Source of the DNA: Chloroflexota bacterium
Lineage (GTDB): Bacteria > Chloroflexota > Dehalococcoidia > Tepidiformales > Tepidiformaceae
Assembly: GCA_016191435.1 (NCBI GenBank)
Contig: JACPOQ010000035.1
Span: 248,001 to 312,000 of the forward strand
Length of the DNA: 64,000 nucleotides
Reading direction: 5' to 3'
Position 1 is the stretch's first letter. The number at the start of each line of letters is the position of its first letter. The position numbers were made by a program, and so were the translations under genes. Below are positions 16,133 to 25,014 of this stretch, in pieces. The notes under the pieces were generated by a model that saw nothing but the letters and a program-made list of their open reading frames with translations, was not told the origin of the DNA and did no database searches.

Positions 16133-17044
16133 CTAATGGAACATCCCTTTATAAGCCGGGCTCACGAAAAACCCCTCCAGAATGTGACGGGTGTGGCCGG
16201 GTAGCCCAAGCAGGAGCGCTTCGGCTGGCGTGAAGTAGCGGAACGCCTGGCCCTCGCGCACGTCGATCTGATCCTCGTCGATATCGCCGTCGATATAGTA
16301 GACGTGCTGGACGTGCACGAAGGATTCGGGCAGGTCCACGTCCTTGCGGAACGTGCGATAGAGCTTGACGCCGTCGAGCAGCACACCCGTCTCTTCCTCG
16401 AATTCGCGCAGGACGGCGGCGTCGGGGCTTTCGTCGTCATGCATCATCCCGCCGGGGAGCGACCAGGCGCCCGGGTACCGGTCGGCGGGGAGGTCGTCGT
16501 CCCGCAGCTGGAGGAGCACCCGGCCCCAGCGATCGAGTTCGACGAGGCAGACGCCCGTCCGGTGTTCTGCATGCAAGGCCAGTGTCCCCGTGTACTGGTC
16601 GCTCGCCAGGAACCATTCGAGCATCGTGCGGGCGCCAGCGTTCATCGGCAGCTGGCGTGCTTCCGCGGGCGACCAGAAACGGAAGTCGAGCCCTTCGTTG
16701 ACCTGGATGCTGGCGGGATCGACGGCATCGTCGGCGAAGAAGAGATGCAGGGTCCGCAGCTGGAGCTCGGGTATTTCGCCGCTGGTCAACGTGCGAAAGA
16801 AGCGGAGGCGCTTGAGGGAGATGCCGGTCTCCTCCTCGAACTCGCGAAGCGCGGTGTCACGCGGGCTCTCCTCGCCTTCGCGCCCGCCGCCCGGAATGGC
16901 CCAGCGCCCATAGCCGGCCGGGGGAATATCGTCGTCGCGTTGCTGCAACAGCACCCGCCCGGCCGCATCGAAGAGGATGACTGCGCTGCCTTCGCGGCGG
17001 CGAGTTGATGGGGCATTGGCGGGCGGCCGCGAATCAGTGGACAT
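16133..17044 (-). CDS. Tandem Nudix hydrolase
   Basis: A 303-residue protein made of two Nudix domains. Each has a full Nudix box: the first reads GGGREGEESPRDTALREFEEETGI (given in part, residues about 52-75), the second GGMMHDDESPDAAVLREFEEE and following residues TGV (about 198-220). Both keep the catalytic REFEEETG, and both are preceded by a matching strand (GRVLLQQRDDDIP, GRVLLQLRDDDLP), showing internal duplication. Nudix enzymes cleave nucleoside diphosphates linked to another group; the substrate is unknown. ATG at 17044 is preferred over the GTG one codon earlier. Confidence 0.9.
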   Translation of the reverse strand: MSTDSRPPANAPSTRRREGSAVILFDAAGRVLLQQRDDDIPPAGYGRWAIPGGGREGEESPRDTALREFEEETGISLKRLRFFRTLTSGEIPELQLRTLHLFFADDAVDPASIQVNEGLDFRFWSPAEARQLPMNAGARTMLEWFLASDQYTGTLALHAEHRTGVCLVELDRWGRVLLQLRDDDLPADRYPGAWSLPGGMMHDDESPDAAVLREFEEETGVLLDGVKLYRTFRKDVDLPESFVHVQHVYYIDGDIDEDQIDVREGQAFRYFTPAEALLLGLPGHTRHILEGFFVSPAYKGMFH

Positions 17045-17109
17045 CACGCAACGGTACGGGTTGGTTTTCCAAGCGGGTAGCGAGAGCGGCGCCGGGGGAC
17101 GAGGCCACG

Positions 17110-17409
17110 TCAGGCGCGGCGCAGGTACCAGTCGCGGATGGCGTGGCGCTGAGCGAACTCGTCGCGGCAGATGCCGCAGAGCTTGCCCACCCGGCCCTGG
17201 CCTGGCGATGAAAGCGACGCCAGCTCGGCCGGCACTTCACCGGGGATGCCGCAGATCATGCATGTTTGGGTGCTGGTCAATTCGTCTTTTCCGCAACGCA
17301 CGCACGTTGCGAGCCCCGCTCGCGAGGGCACCAGGAGGTGCTGCCCGGGGGCGCAATACTTGTCAAGCCAGTGTTCCACCCAGCTTGCCTGGAACGGCAT
17401 GTCAACCAC
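17110..17409 (-). CDS. Small zinc-ribbon protein
   Basis: A 99-residue protein with three cysteine pairs, CVRCG, CMICG and CGICRDEF, suggesting a treble-clef or double zinc ribbon. The N-terminal part (SWVEHWLDKYCAPGQHLLV) is amphipathic. Start is either the GTG at 17409 or the ATG three codons on (17400), the latter having GGTGG upstream. Family not recognised. Confidence 0.6.
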   Translation of the reverse strand: MVDMPFQASWVEHWLDKYCAPGQHLLVPSRAGLATCVRCGKDELTSTQTCMICGIPGEVPAELASLSSPGQGRVGKLCGICRDEFAQRHAIRDWYLRRA

Positions 17410-17452
17410 CCATCCACGTACTCCCCGGCCAACCCCGGGGCACCGCCATTGC

Positions 17453-18073
17453 TCAAGAGCGTATCACAGATTCATCCCCGGTTGTGGGCCCGTTGGAGCG
17501 TTCGTTAGGTGGCGAGGCCTTCGCCGGGCGCGGCTTCGGTGCCGGCGCCCCGAGCGCGACCAACTGGACGACCGCGAGGACGACACCCGCGAACAGCACG
17601 AAATCGCCGGCGCTGTAGATGTTGGGGCCATAGACGGGGATGGTGACAACGTACTTGTCCGAAAGTGGGGCGAAGCGGATATCCTTGCGCCGCAGGATGA
17701 TGTCTTTCGAACGGCCAATGGGCTTACCGATGTCCGCCTCGGTGATGTTGGTGAAGGAGCCGGAGTCCTGGATGGTCTCGATGGCGATGGGCATGAGCCC
17801 CCCGTGCGCCGCTATCGGCACGAGGTTCAAGGCAATGCCCGCCGCCACCAGCCAGGCGCCGACGATGCGCCGAAAGTGCAGTGCCATGACACACAACGAA
17901 GCCGTGGTCCCAAGGAACACGGCTCGTCGGACGAAATCCTGAAGCGCTGCCTCACCGAGCAGGCGGTTGCTGACCTGCTGCGCGAGGAAGATGAGTGTGC
18001 CGGCGCCCAGCCAGAGCGCATCGGCCCGCCAGGGCCGGGACGCTGCCGGATCTCCTGCCGTGCTTCCACTCAA
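17453..18073 (-). CDS. DUF5317-family membrane protein
   Basis: A 206-residue integral membrane protein with about four or five hydrophobic segments (WLGAGTLIFLAQQVSN, AVFLGTTASLCVMALHF, IVGAWLVAAGIALNLVPI, DFVLFAGVVLAVVQLVALG) and the loop HGGLMPIAIETIQDSG typical of DUF5317, a family of unknown function seen in Actinobacteria, Firmicutes and Chloroflexota. It starts 11 bases after the 29-residue peptide gene, so the two are almost certainly co-transcribed. Confidence 0.75.
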   Translation of the reverse strand: MSGSTAGDPAASRPWRADALWLGAGTLIFLAQQVSNRLLGEAALQDFVRRAVFLGTTASLCVMALHFRRIVGAWLVAAGIALNLVPIAAHGGLMPIAIETIQDSGSFTNITEADIGKPIGRSKDIILRRKDIRFAPLSDKYVVTIPVYGPNIYSAGDFVLFAGVVLAVVQLVALGAPAPKPRPAKASPPNERSNGPTTGDESVIRS

Positions 18074-18084
18074 CGAGCGGCCCT

Positions 18085-18174
18085 CTAGATCGACTGGAAC
18101 GGGGCTGCACCAGCAAGCGCGACCATGGCGAGAGCGGCGAAGGCGACGGCGGCGGAAAGGATACGAGTCTTCAT
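18085..18174 (-). CDS. 29-residue putative secreted peptide precursor
   Basis: A short frame encoding a near-perfect signal peptide: basic start MKTR, a 15-residue Ala/Val/Leu core, and ALAGA-APFQSI at the end. Cleavage after AGA would leave only the hexapeptide APFQSI. AGGAG lies 12 bases before the ATG, a long but usable spacing. It lies between a STAND/BTAD regulator and a DUF5317 membrane protein, with an 11-bp-period direct repeat upstream. It could be a pheromone-like peptide, or a leader that couples translation of DUF5317. Absent experimental data the function is inferred. Confidence 0.55.
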   Translation of the reverse strand: MKTRILSAAVAFAALAMVALAGAAPFQSI

Positions 18175-18219
18175 GGGTTTGCGGTTCTCCTGTTGCTGGC
18201 CCCTCGGGGCGTCAGGTGG

Positions 18220-18253
18220 AACGTACGCCTGTGGTTCTCGCGAGATTCTCGCG
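18220..18253 (-). promoter_or_regulatory. SARP/BTAD-type direct-repeat operator and promoter
   Basis: Minus strand: CGCGAGAA-TCT-CGCGAGAA (18235-18253), an 8-base direct repeat with an 11-bp period, followed after nine bases by TACGTT (18220-18225) as a weak -10 box. SARP regulators with BTAD domains bind direct repeats of 11-bp period about 8 bp upstream of the -10 element. The same bases also contain the palindrome TCTCGCGAGA. It lies 46 bases upstream of the peptide ATG. Confidence 0.6.
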
Positions 18254-18377
18254 GCAGGTTCGGGCGCATATCGGCGTGGCAGAAAGCGCCGCCCGCCTGT
18301 ACAAGCGTCCAGAGATGGCCGCCGCGCTGACACGCACACAACGGTCCGGCACCGGGGGAGGGACGGCGAAGGCTCGA

Positions 18378-21300
18378 TTAGCTGGCAGCGCCCGCTGCAA
18401 TGAGTGTCCGGAGCTTCTGGAAGCGCTGTGGGAGCGGCTCTCCCAGCTCCATCTCGTGGACGCGCCGGTAATCGTCGATCACCGAGATCGCCTGCACGGG
18501 TTGGCCCGCCTGCACCCGGTAGCACGCCAGCTTGTAGGCGGCTTCGGCGTTGTAGCGGTCGCTCTTGAGCAGCCGTTCCATGCACACTGCGGCGTCTTCG
18601 AACTGCTCGCGCCCGGCGTAGTAGCCGGCGAGCAATGCGAGCGCGTGGTTTGCGCGTTCCTGAGCGCGCCGCCGCAACGCGGACGCCCACTCGGAGAAGA
18701 AGGTCTCCGCGAACGGCCCCTCGTAAAGCGCGAGCGCTTGTTCGCAGAGCGCCGCGCGCTCCGGCGACCCGGCCTCGAGGGCACGTGCCCGGTCGAGCGT
18801 GCCCTCGAACGTCTCCACGTCCCAGTCCCACGTGCCCTCGGGATTGAGGACATAGATGCCGTTGCGCTTGACGATCGAGTCCTGGTAGAGCGCGTGCCGC
18901 ACGCGGTAGACGTTCGAATGGAACGCGCTGTTGCACTTGTCGGCGGGGAGGTCCGGGTAGAGCAGCTCGACGGCTTCCTCCTTGCGGATCCCGCCTTTGT
19001 TGGCCAGGAACACGAAGAAGAGTTCCTTGGCGCGGGCGCTCATCCAGTCCTCGTCGGTGACCTCGCGGCCATCGACTTCCACGCGGATCTGCCCCAGGCT
19101 CCAGACCCGCACGGGGGCGAACGTCTTGACTGGCGCCTCAACCTCGGCCGGTGCGGTGAAGGTGACGCGCTTGACGAGCTCACGGAACGCGGAGTCCGCG
19201 CCCGGCAGGGAGGCGGCCCACTGGGCGAACAGTGGCTGCTCACGGACGGCTGGCTGGAGGATGGCGACACGCCAGGGGTGCGTGATGAGCGCGTTCATTT
19301 CACGAAGCGCCGCATGCGCGTCGTCTCGCTGGTCGGCGCGGAAGGCACAGTAGCCGTGCCGGAAATGCGCGAGCAGGAGTGATTCGCTTGCGTCCGCCTC
19401 GGAAAAGAGCCGGACGGCCTCAGCGGCGGCGGAAATTGCCGGCAGATGGTGTCCGGCGGCGCTGCGTACCGCTGCTTGCTGCAGCCACACCGTCCCCATC
19501 TCGAGCGGGTTCCCACCCGTCTCCGCCACCACGAGCGCGCGCTCGGCGAAGTAGTCGGCTTGCTGGACATCGCCGAGCCCAAGCAGCGCCGCGGAAAGGC
19601 CGTTGATCGACAGCCCCGCGAGCGTGGCGTCGGTGATCTCCTCGGCGCTGATGCGGATCACGTCCTCGTACTGCACGCGCGCTTCGTCGTAGTGGCCGAG
19701 CGCGACCATCGCGTCCGCCAGCGATGCCGTGGCATAGGCCTGGTTGCGTATGTTCAGGCAGGCGCGGCCTTCTTCGACGGCACGATGCAGGACATCGACG
19801 GCCGCCTGGTATTCGCCCACCGAGAGATAGGCCATGCCAAGGTTGTTCAGCACCCAGCCAAGGTTCGAAGTCCCGCGGACGGCGAGCCAGCCCTGGGCGG
19901 CTTTGTTCAGGTATTCGACGGCCGCCGGCCCATCGCCGCGCATCGCCACCAGCTGGCCGAGCGTGGACTGCGCGAGCAGCTCGATGTAGCGCATGTCCGC
20001 CGCGCGGGCGCGCTCGATGCAGCGGGTCAGCAATGCTTCGGCGGCGCCGAAGTTGGCGAAGCCCGAGAGCTCGTTATCAGCCTCGGCGTATTCGACTTCC
20101 GCAAGAATCGCCGGGTCCACACCGTCGCTGATAGCGCGGATCTCTTCGAACACTGTGCGGAGCTCGCTCATGCGTCCCCATTGCCGGTAGCCGCGGGCAC
20201 GCGCGAGTAGCGCGAGCACCTTCGCGTCCGCTGGCGTCTCGGCGCTCTTGAGCAACCGCGCCACATCAGTGAGCGCTTCATCGTTGTGCCCCGTCTGCAC
20301 CAGCACGCGCGCACGGATGGCGATCAGCGCCGGCCAGGCGGCCAGCACCGACCGGGGGACGCTGGCGAAAGCGCGCTCGAGCAGGCTGATGGAGCCTTGC
20401 TGGAAGAGCGGCAGTGCGTGGCGGCTCAAGAGCCGCGCCAGCGTCTCGCCATCTTCGAGGCTGCGCGCCCATTCGAGCGCGGAAGAGATGTCGCGCTCAC
20501 GCTCCGCCCAGGCGACGGCCCGGCCGACCGCGCCGAGGAACCCTTCCCGCGACTCACGCTTGAACTGCTTCCGCAAGAACTCCCGCAGCAGCGGGTTCAG
20601 CCGCACGCGTTCTTCATCGATCGCTTCGACCAGGAAGTCGTGCTCCTCGAGCCAGCAGCGCACAGCTTTCCACGGCTCGCTGCCGATGAGCTCCACCGCG
20701 ATATCCGACTCGATCGTGTCACAAATGCTGAGCGGCAGAATGTCCGGCCGGAGATCGACGGGGATGCCCGCCCACAGCTCTTTCTCCACGTAGCGGCTCC
20801 AGACGTTGCCGCGGTGGCTGCGCGGCAGCACCGACCCGGCCAGCACCGCCATGATGCCCATGGGCCAACCCGCCGAAGCGGCCATCACGTCCACGGCCTG
20901 CATCGCCGAGCCGCGAAGCGCGATCAGCTGCTCGACTTCTTCGAGCGTGAACGCGAGCTGTTCCTTCTCAATCAGCAGCACCTCGCCGGCGGCGACGCGC
21001 CGGTCGACGGTGTCGAGCGGGACGGATGTCCGGCCGATGAGCACGACCTCCACGCCATCAGGGGCCGCCTGGATGAGCCACTCGACGACATCGAGGGCGC
21101 CGTCGGAGTCCGCTATCTCGTGGATATTGTCCAGCACCACCAGCATCGGCTGCTGCGATTGTGCAAGCCGCTCGCGCAGCGCTGAGTTCAGGTACGCGTA
21201 CAGGTCACCGCTGCGCGCCGAGGTGGCCGGCGGGGCGAATTGCGGGTCCGAAAGGAACGCCCGCGCCAGCCGTTCGCTCAGCACCTCGGGGCTCACGCAG

Positions 21301-21545
21301 GCCGAGTCCAGGGCCACCCACGCCTGTGCATAATCGACCTCGTCGGCGAATCCGGCTACGAGGCTGGTCTTTCCGAACCCCGGCGGCCCTTGCACAACCA
21401 TGAGCCCGCTACCGATGGCCGCGTGGAGCTGGTTCGTCAGCCGTGGGCGGGGGAGCAGCGTGCGGCGATCCGGCGGCGGGAACGCGCCGGGGTGCGAGTT
21501 CGTTCCGCCCTTGGGCTGACCGGCGGACGCGCGTTCGACTGCCAT
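18378..21545 (-). CDS. STAND ATPase-TPR-BTAD transcriptional regulator
   Basis: A 1055-residue regulator. Order: N-terminal linker; STAND/MalT-like ATPase with Walker A GPPGFGKTS (53-61) and Walker B MLVVLD (134-139); winged-helix part; long TPR-like helical region (about 350-790); then, at the C-terminus, an OmpR-type DNA-binding domain (VWSLGQIRVEVDGREVTDEDW through YRVRHALYQ) joined to a BTAD domain with further TPRs. This reverses the usual SARP order, where DNA binding is N-terminal. The ATPase is expected to switch on ligand binding. The nearby 11-bp direct repeat and peptide gene are its likely target. Confidence 0.9.
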   Translation of the reverse strand: MAVERASAGQPKGGTNSHPGAFPPPDRRTLLPRPRLTNQLHAAIGSGLMVVQGPPGFGKTSLVAGFADEVDYAQAWVALDSACVSPEVLSERLARAFLSDPQFAPPATSARSGDLYAYLNSALRERLAQSQQPMLVVLDNIHEIADSDGALDVVEWLIQAAPDGVEVVLIGRTSVPLDTVDRRVAAGEVLLIEKEQLAFTLEEVEQLIALRGSAMQAVDVMAASAGWPMGIMAVLAGSVLPRSHRGNVWSRYVEKELWAGIPVDLRPDILPLSICDTIESDIAVELIGSEPWKAVRCWLEEHDFLVEAIDEERVRLNPLLREFLRKQFKRESREGFLGAVGRAVAWAERERDISSALEWARSLEDGETLARLLSRHALPLFQQGSISLLERAFASVPRSVLAAWPALIAIRARVLVQTGHNDEALTDVARLLKSAETPADAKVLALLARARGYRQWGRMSELRTVFEEIRAISDGVDPAILAEVEYAEADNELSGFANFGAAEALLTRCIERARAADMRYIELLAQSTLGQLVAMRGDGPAAVEYLNKAAQGWLAVRGTSNLGWVLNNLGMAYLSVGEYQAAVDVLHRAVEEGRACLNIRNQAYATASLADAMVALGHYDEARVQYEDVIRISAEEITDATLAGLSINGLSAALLGLGDVQQADYFAERALVVAETGGNPLEMGTVWLQQAAVRSAAGHHLPAISAAAEAVRLFSEADASESLLLAHFRHGYCAFRADQRDDAHAALREMNALITHPWRVAILQPAVREQPLFAQWAASLPGADSAFRELVKRVTFTAPAEVEAPVKTFAPVRVWSLGQIRVEVDGREVTDEDWMSARAKELFFVFLANKGGIRKEEAVELLYPDLPADKCNSAFHSNVYRVRHALYQDSIVKRNGIYVLNPEGTWDWDVETFEGTLDRARALEAGSPERAALCEQALALYEGPFAETFFSEWASALRRRAQERANHALALLAGYYAGREQFEDAAVCMERLLKSDRYNAEAAYKLACYRVQAGQPVQAISVIDDYRRVHEMELGEPLPQRFQKLRTLIAAGAAS

Positions 21546-21648
21546 CTCCGCAGACTATCGGGAATTGGGCCACGTTACCAGTATGCAATCCAGTGGATGA
21601 TTACCAGATGGGATTCATCGCCGGGAAGAAATGCGGCCCGGTAGCCCG

Positions 21649-22056
21649 TCAGGGACGAGTCTCGATGTTGCGGAGCGCGGCGGTGAGCTCTGCGAGGAAG
21701 CGCTCGGCCGCGGGACTGAGCGGCGGGTTGGTCTCCTCGGGCGCCTCCACCTCGCCCCGGCGGACGCGCGCGAGCAGCATGTTCATCGGCTTCACTACGA
21801 GGAAGAAAACGATGGCAGCGAGAATCACGAACGAGGTCAGGGCGTTGATGAACGCGCCGTATCTGAACGTGCTGCCGTTGATCTTGAAATCGAGCGAGGC
21901 GAAATCTGGCTGGCCGCCAATGGCCGCGATGAGTGGCGTAATGATGTCTTCGACAAAGGCCGCAACAACGGCGGCGAAGGCGACACCGATGACGACTGCG
22001 ATGGCGAGATCGATAACGTTCCCGCGGAGAATGAAGTCCCGGAATTCCTTCAGCAT
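21649..22056 (-). CDS. mscL: Large-conductance mechanosensitive channel
   Basis: A 135-residue MscL, a homopentameric channel that releases solutes on hypo-osmotic shock. Conserved N-terminus MLKEFRDFILRGNVIDLAIAVVIG, first transmembrane helix, loop DFKINGSTFRYGAFINALTSFVI, second helix and C-terminal helix. AGGAGG precedes the ATG at good spacing. Standalone gene. Confidence 0.96.
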   Translation of the reverse strand: MLKEFRDFILRGNVIDLAIAVVIGVAFAAVVAAFVEDIITPLIAAIGGQPDFASLDFKINGSTFRYGAFINALTSFVILAAIVFFLVVKPMNMLLARVRRGEVEAPEETNPPLSPAAERFLAELTAALRNIETRP

Positions 22057-22141
22057 GGTAAATGTCCTCCTGTCGGCATCCTGCGGGAGTAGATACAGAG
22101 ATCGTGAAGAGAATGCAAGGGAGCGCGAAGATTCCGAAGAG

Positions 22142-23185
22142 TCAGCCTGAGTGCGCCCGAGCCCAGGCGAGAAGCCCATCGGCGGGGAGCGTGTTGACGA
22201 CGCGCTCCACGGGCACGCCGCATTCCTGGGCCCGCGCGCTCCCATGGGGCAACCACGACAGTTGGCCCGGTGCGTGGGCGTCGCTATCGATGGCGAACCG
22301 GCATCCGGACTCCAGCGCCACTCGCACGAGGCGCCGAGGGGGGTCCAGCCGTTCCGGACGGGAGTTTATTTCCACCGCCTTGTCGAACCGCGCGCAGGCG
22401 GCGAACACCATCGCCGCATCGAACTCCGACTCCGGGCGGCCCTTGCCCTCGCCGCTGGTATCGGCGCGCGTGCGTTTGCCCACGAGCCGGCCGGTGCAAT
22501 GCCCGAGAATATCCATGTGCGGGTTCGCGATCGCACCCACCATGCGGTGCGTCATCGCTTTCGCGTCCATCCGCAGCTTGCTGTGGACGCTCGCGACCAC
22601 GACATCGAGCCGGGCGAGCAGGTCTTCCTCCTGATCGAGCGCCCCGTCGTCGAGGATGTCGACTTCGATGCCCGTGAGGACGCGAAACGGCGCCAGCTCG
22701 GCATTCAGCGCGGTCACCACCTCCAGCTGCCGGCGCAGGCGTTCCGGCGTCAGCCCGTTCGCGACCTTGAGCCGCGGCGAATGGTCGGTCAGGACGATGT
22801 ACTCGTGTCCGAGCGCCTGCGCGGCACGGGCCATCTCCTCGATCGGGCTGCCACCATCGGACCAATCGGAGTGCGTGTGGCAATCGCCGCGGAGCGCGGC
22901 CTGGATCGCACCTCCATCCGGGAGCACCGGTCCGCCGGCCGCTTCGAGCCGTGCGAGGTAGGCCGGCACGCCACCCCGGAGAGCCTCCATGATCACGGCA
23001 GCGGTCGCCTCGCCGATGCCCGGGAGCGCGCGCAGGCCCCCGGCGCCGGCACGCGCCTCGAGCTCGCCCGGCGGCAGGTCCGCGATGGTCTCCGCCGCGC
23101 GACGGAAGGCGCGCACGCGGTAGGTGGGCTCGCCCGCCTCCTCGAGCAGAAACGCGATCCGGCGCAATGCTTCGAGCGGCGTCAT
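22142..23185 (-). CDS. PHP-domain protein with N-terminal helix-hairpin-helix (PolX-like)
   Basis: A 347-residue protein. Residues 1-85 form an HhH region as in the start of family X polymerases (AFRRAAETIADLPPGELEA, LRALPGIGEATAAVI); from about 100 a PHP phosphoesterase domain follows with DCHTHSDWSDGG, LTDHSP, GIEVDIL, SVHS and DSDAHAPGQ metal motifs. The polymerase domain of bacterial PolX is missing, so this is a shortened version that keeps HhH and PHP. It may be a nuclease or phosphoesterase in DNA repair. Confidence 0.85.
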   Translation of the reverse strand: MTPLEALRRIAFLLEEAGEPTYRVRAFRRAAETIADLPPGELEARAGAGGLRALPGIGEATAAVIMEALRGGVPAYLARLEAAGGPVLPDGGAIQAALRGDCHTHSDWSDGGSPIEEMARAAQALGHEYIVLTDHSPRLKVANGLTPERLRRQLEVVTALNAELAPFRVLTGIEVDILDDGALDQEEDLLARLDVVVASVHSKLRMDAKAMTHRMVGAIANPHMDILGHCTGRLVGKRTRADTSGEGKGRPESEFDAAMVFAACARFDKAVEINSRPERLDPPRRLVRVALESGCRFAIDSDAHAPGQLSWLPHGSARAQECGVPVERVVNTLPADGLLAWARAHSG

Positions 23186-23339
23186 GGCCGAATTCTAGGC
23201 TCACGCCCGCCGGCAATCGATATTCGCTCTTCGTGCGAGAGACGAACGCGTGACGAATCGGGTGGATTGCCCTCCCCGGGGCCTGCGCCGGTGGCCACCG
23301 CCCGGCCTCGTGCCGAGGCTTACATGGAGAGGCAGCGTT

Positions 23340-24245
23340 GTGATTCACTTCGGGATGGGGGCGCCGGGAGCGCGGATGCGAGCGGTGGCAGTGGCCGCGG
23401 CGCTGCTCGTCCTCGGCGGGGCGTGCGCCACCGGGGGCGCCGCACCCTCGCCGGCTACTACCGTCTCGGCGCAAGCGCGTACCGTCGTGCTCGATGAGGG
23501 CACGCCGTCATCGGTATCGATCGATGGCGACGCCACCGCACCCGCGTCCACCCCGGCGGGCGGCCAGTTCGTCAGCCGTTCTGCTCCCGCCGTAACGCCC
23601 GCGGCGAAGAGTCGCCCGGTCGTCCTCCTCGCTCCAGCTCGCGGCTCGCCCTGCCCCACCGCTACCGTAATCTGCGACGCTGCGACCACCATCGCGGCGG
23701 CGTTCAAGCGCGGCGATGCGGCCACGATACTGGGAATGTCCGCGCCCGTCGGCTACATCTGTCCTGCGCCCGGGCAGGGCGCCCCAACGACGTTGTGCGC
23801 GGGGGCCACGCCCGGCGAACTGCGCATGGGATACTTCGTCTCGCGTACGGGTGAGCCGGCGAGCGCGGAGGACACCTACACTGCCGAGGTTGCGGGCTGG
23901 GTCGCCCGCGCCGCGGCGGGCATCGGCACGGATTCGTATGGCGATGGCGGGATCGAGGTCGCGAGCGTGGGCTGCGTGCCCACACCTGATGCCCGCTGCC
24001 GCGAAGACGTGATTATCGCCGCGTTCACATTCATCACCAACGACCGCAACGTCGCCCGCCTCGACCCCACCGCTGGCGTCAGCCGCACCGTGGTGTACGT
24101 GAACCTGCACAGCGAAAGCGGCGTCCTGCGGATCCATGGCATCGGGCAATCGGCGCCGCTCGAAGCGTTGCTCGTCGCCGGGTCCACGCCGGTAAGTCTG
24201 GCGGCGGGCGCCGGCACCCTGGGCTGGCGCCCGTGGCGGCCCTGA
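23340..24245 (+). CDS. Hypothetical lipoprotein
   Basis: A 301-residue protein with a lipoprotein signal MRAVAVAAALLVLGGAC (lipobox LGGAC) preceded by a short N-terminal stretch. The GTG start at 23340 is chosen because GGAGAGG stands seven bases upstream. A Thr/Ala/Pro-rich linker is followed by a globular part with several cysteines and the blocks DAATTIAAAFKRGDAATILGM and DVIIAAFTFITNDRNVARL. No family recognised. Confidence 0.65.
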   Translation: MIHFGMGAPGARMRAVAVAAALLVLGGACATGGAAPSPATTVSAQARTVVLDEGTPSSVSIDGDATAPASTPAGGQFVSRSAPAVTPAAKSRPVVLLAPARGSPCPTATVICDAATTIAAAFKRGDAATILGMSAPVGYICPAPGQGAPTTLCAGATPGELRMGYFVSRTGEPASAEDTYTAEVAGWVARAAAGIGTDSYGDGGIEVASVGCVPTPDARCREDVIIAAFTFITNDRNVARLDPTAGVSRTVVYVNLHSESGVLRIHGIGQSAPLEALLVAGSTPVSLAAGAGTLGWRPWRP

Positions 24246-24259
24246 GGATTCGCGAATCC

Positions 24260-24991
24260 CTACCCCAGGCGGCCGTGCATCTCCCAGGCGAGCACTTCCG
24301 CCCCTTCGGGCCCGGCCGTGATGGCGAGCTTGCCGATGGCCGTCAGGCGCCCGGCGTCGCCCGTGCCCAGCGTGCCAATGCCCTCGCCCGTTACCTCGCC
24401 GCGCGCCACGTACAGGTGCACGAAGGGCGCGTCCGGGAGCGTGACCTTCTCATTTGCCTTGAGCCGGGCCGCCCAGAGGACGGCGCCATCCTGGCGGATG
24501 GAGATCGCGGCATCGTGCCCGCGCCCCGAGGCCACCGGGACGAGCCCACCTCGCCCGAGTTCGCTGTTGATATCGAGTTGCGCATAACCCGGCCTGACGC
24601 GGGCGGTATCGGGCACCACCCACATCTGGACGAGGTTCACCGCCGCCGAGTTCGTCGCGTTGATTTCGCTGTGCAGGATGCCCGTGCCGGCGCTCATGCG
24701 CTGCGCTAGCCCGGGGTAAATCAGTCCGATGTTGCCCTCGGAGTCCTTGTGTTCCAACTCGCCATCCAGCACCCACGTGACGATTTCCATGTCCCGGTGC
24801 GGGTGCGTGCTGAAACCCGTGTTGGGCGCGATGAGGTCGTGGTTGCTGACGAGCAGCATGCCGAAGTGCGTGTTTTCGGGGTCGTAGTGCCCGCCGAACG
24901 AGAAGGAATGACGCGAATCGAGCCAATCGATCCGCGTGGCCATCCGCTCCCGGGAAGAGCGGATATCGATGGTTGGCGTAATGGCGGGCAT
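24260..24991 (-). CDS. Pirin-family protein
   Basis: A 243-residue bicupin. N-terminal cupin has FGMLLVSNHDLIAPNTGF and metal ligands in HPHRDMEIVTWVLDGELEH and GTGILHSE, as in pirins and quercetinase-like YhhW. Roles proposed for the family include quercetin dioxygenase activity and redox sensing. It is read divergently from a MarR regulator with two matching operators in between, so it is the probable target of that regulator. Confidence 0.92.
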   Translation of the reverse strand: MPAITPTIDIRSSRERMATRIDWLDSRHSFSFGGHYDPENTHFGMLLVSNHDLIAPNTGFSTHPHRDMEIVTWVLDGELEHKDSEGNIGLIYPGLAQRMSAGTGILHSEINATNSAAVNLVQMWVVPDTARVRPGYAQLDINSELGRGGLVPVASGRGHDAAISIRQDGAVLWAARLKANEKVTLPDAPFVHLYVARGEVTGEGIGTLGTGDAGRLTAIGKLAITAGPEGAEVLAWEMHGRLG

Positions 24992-25014
24992 GTGTGGGAC
25001 CTCCGGACGCAATC

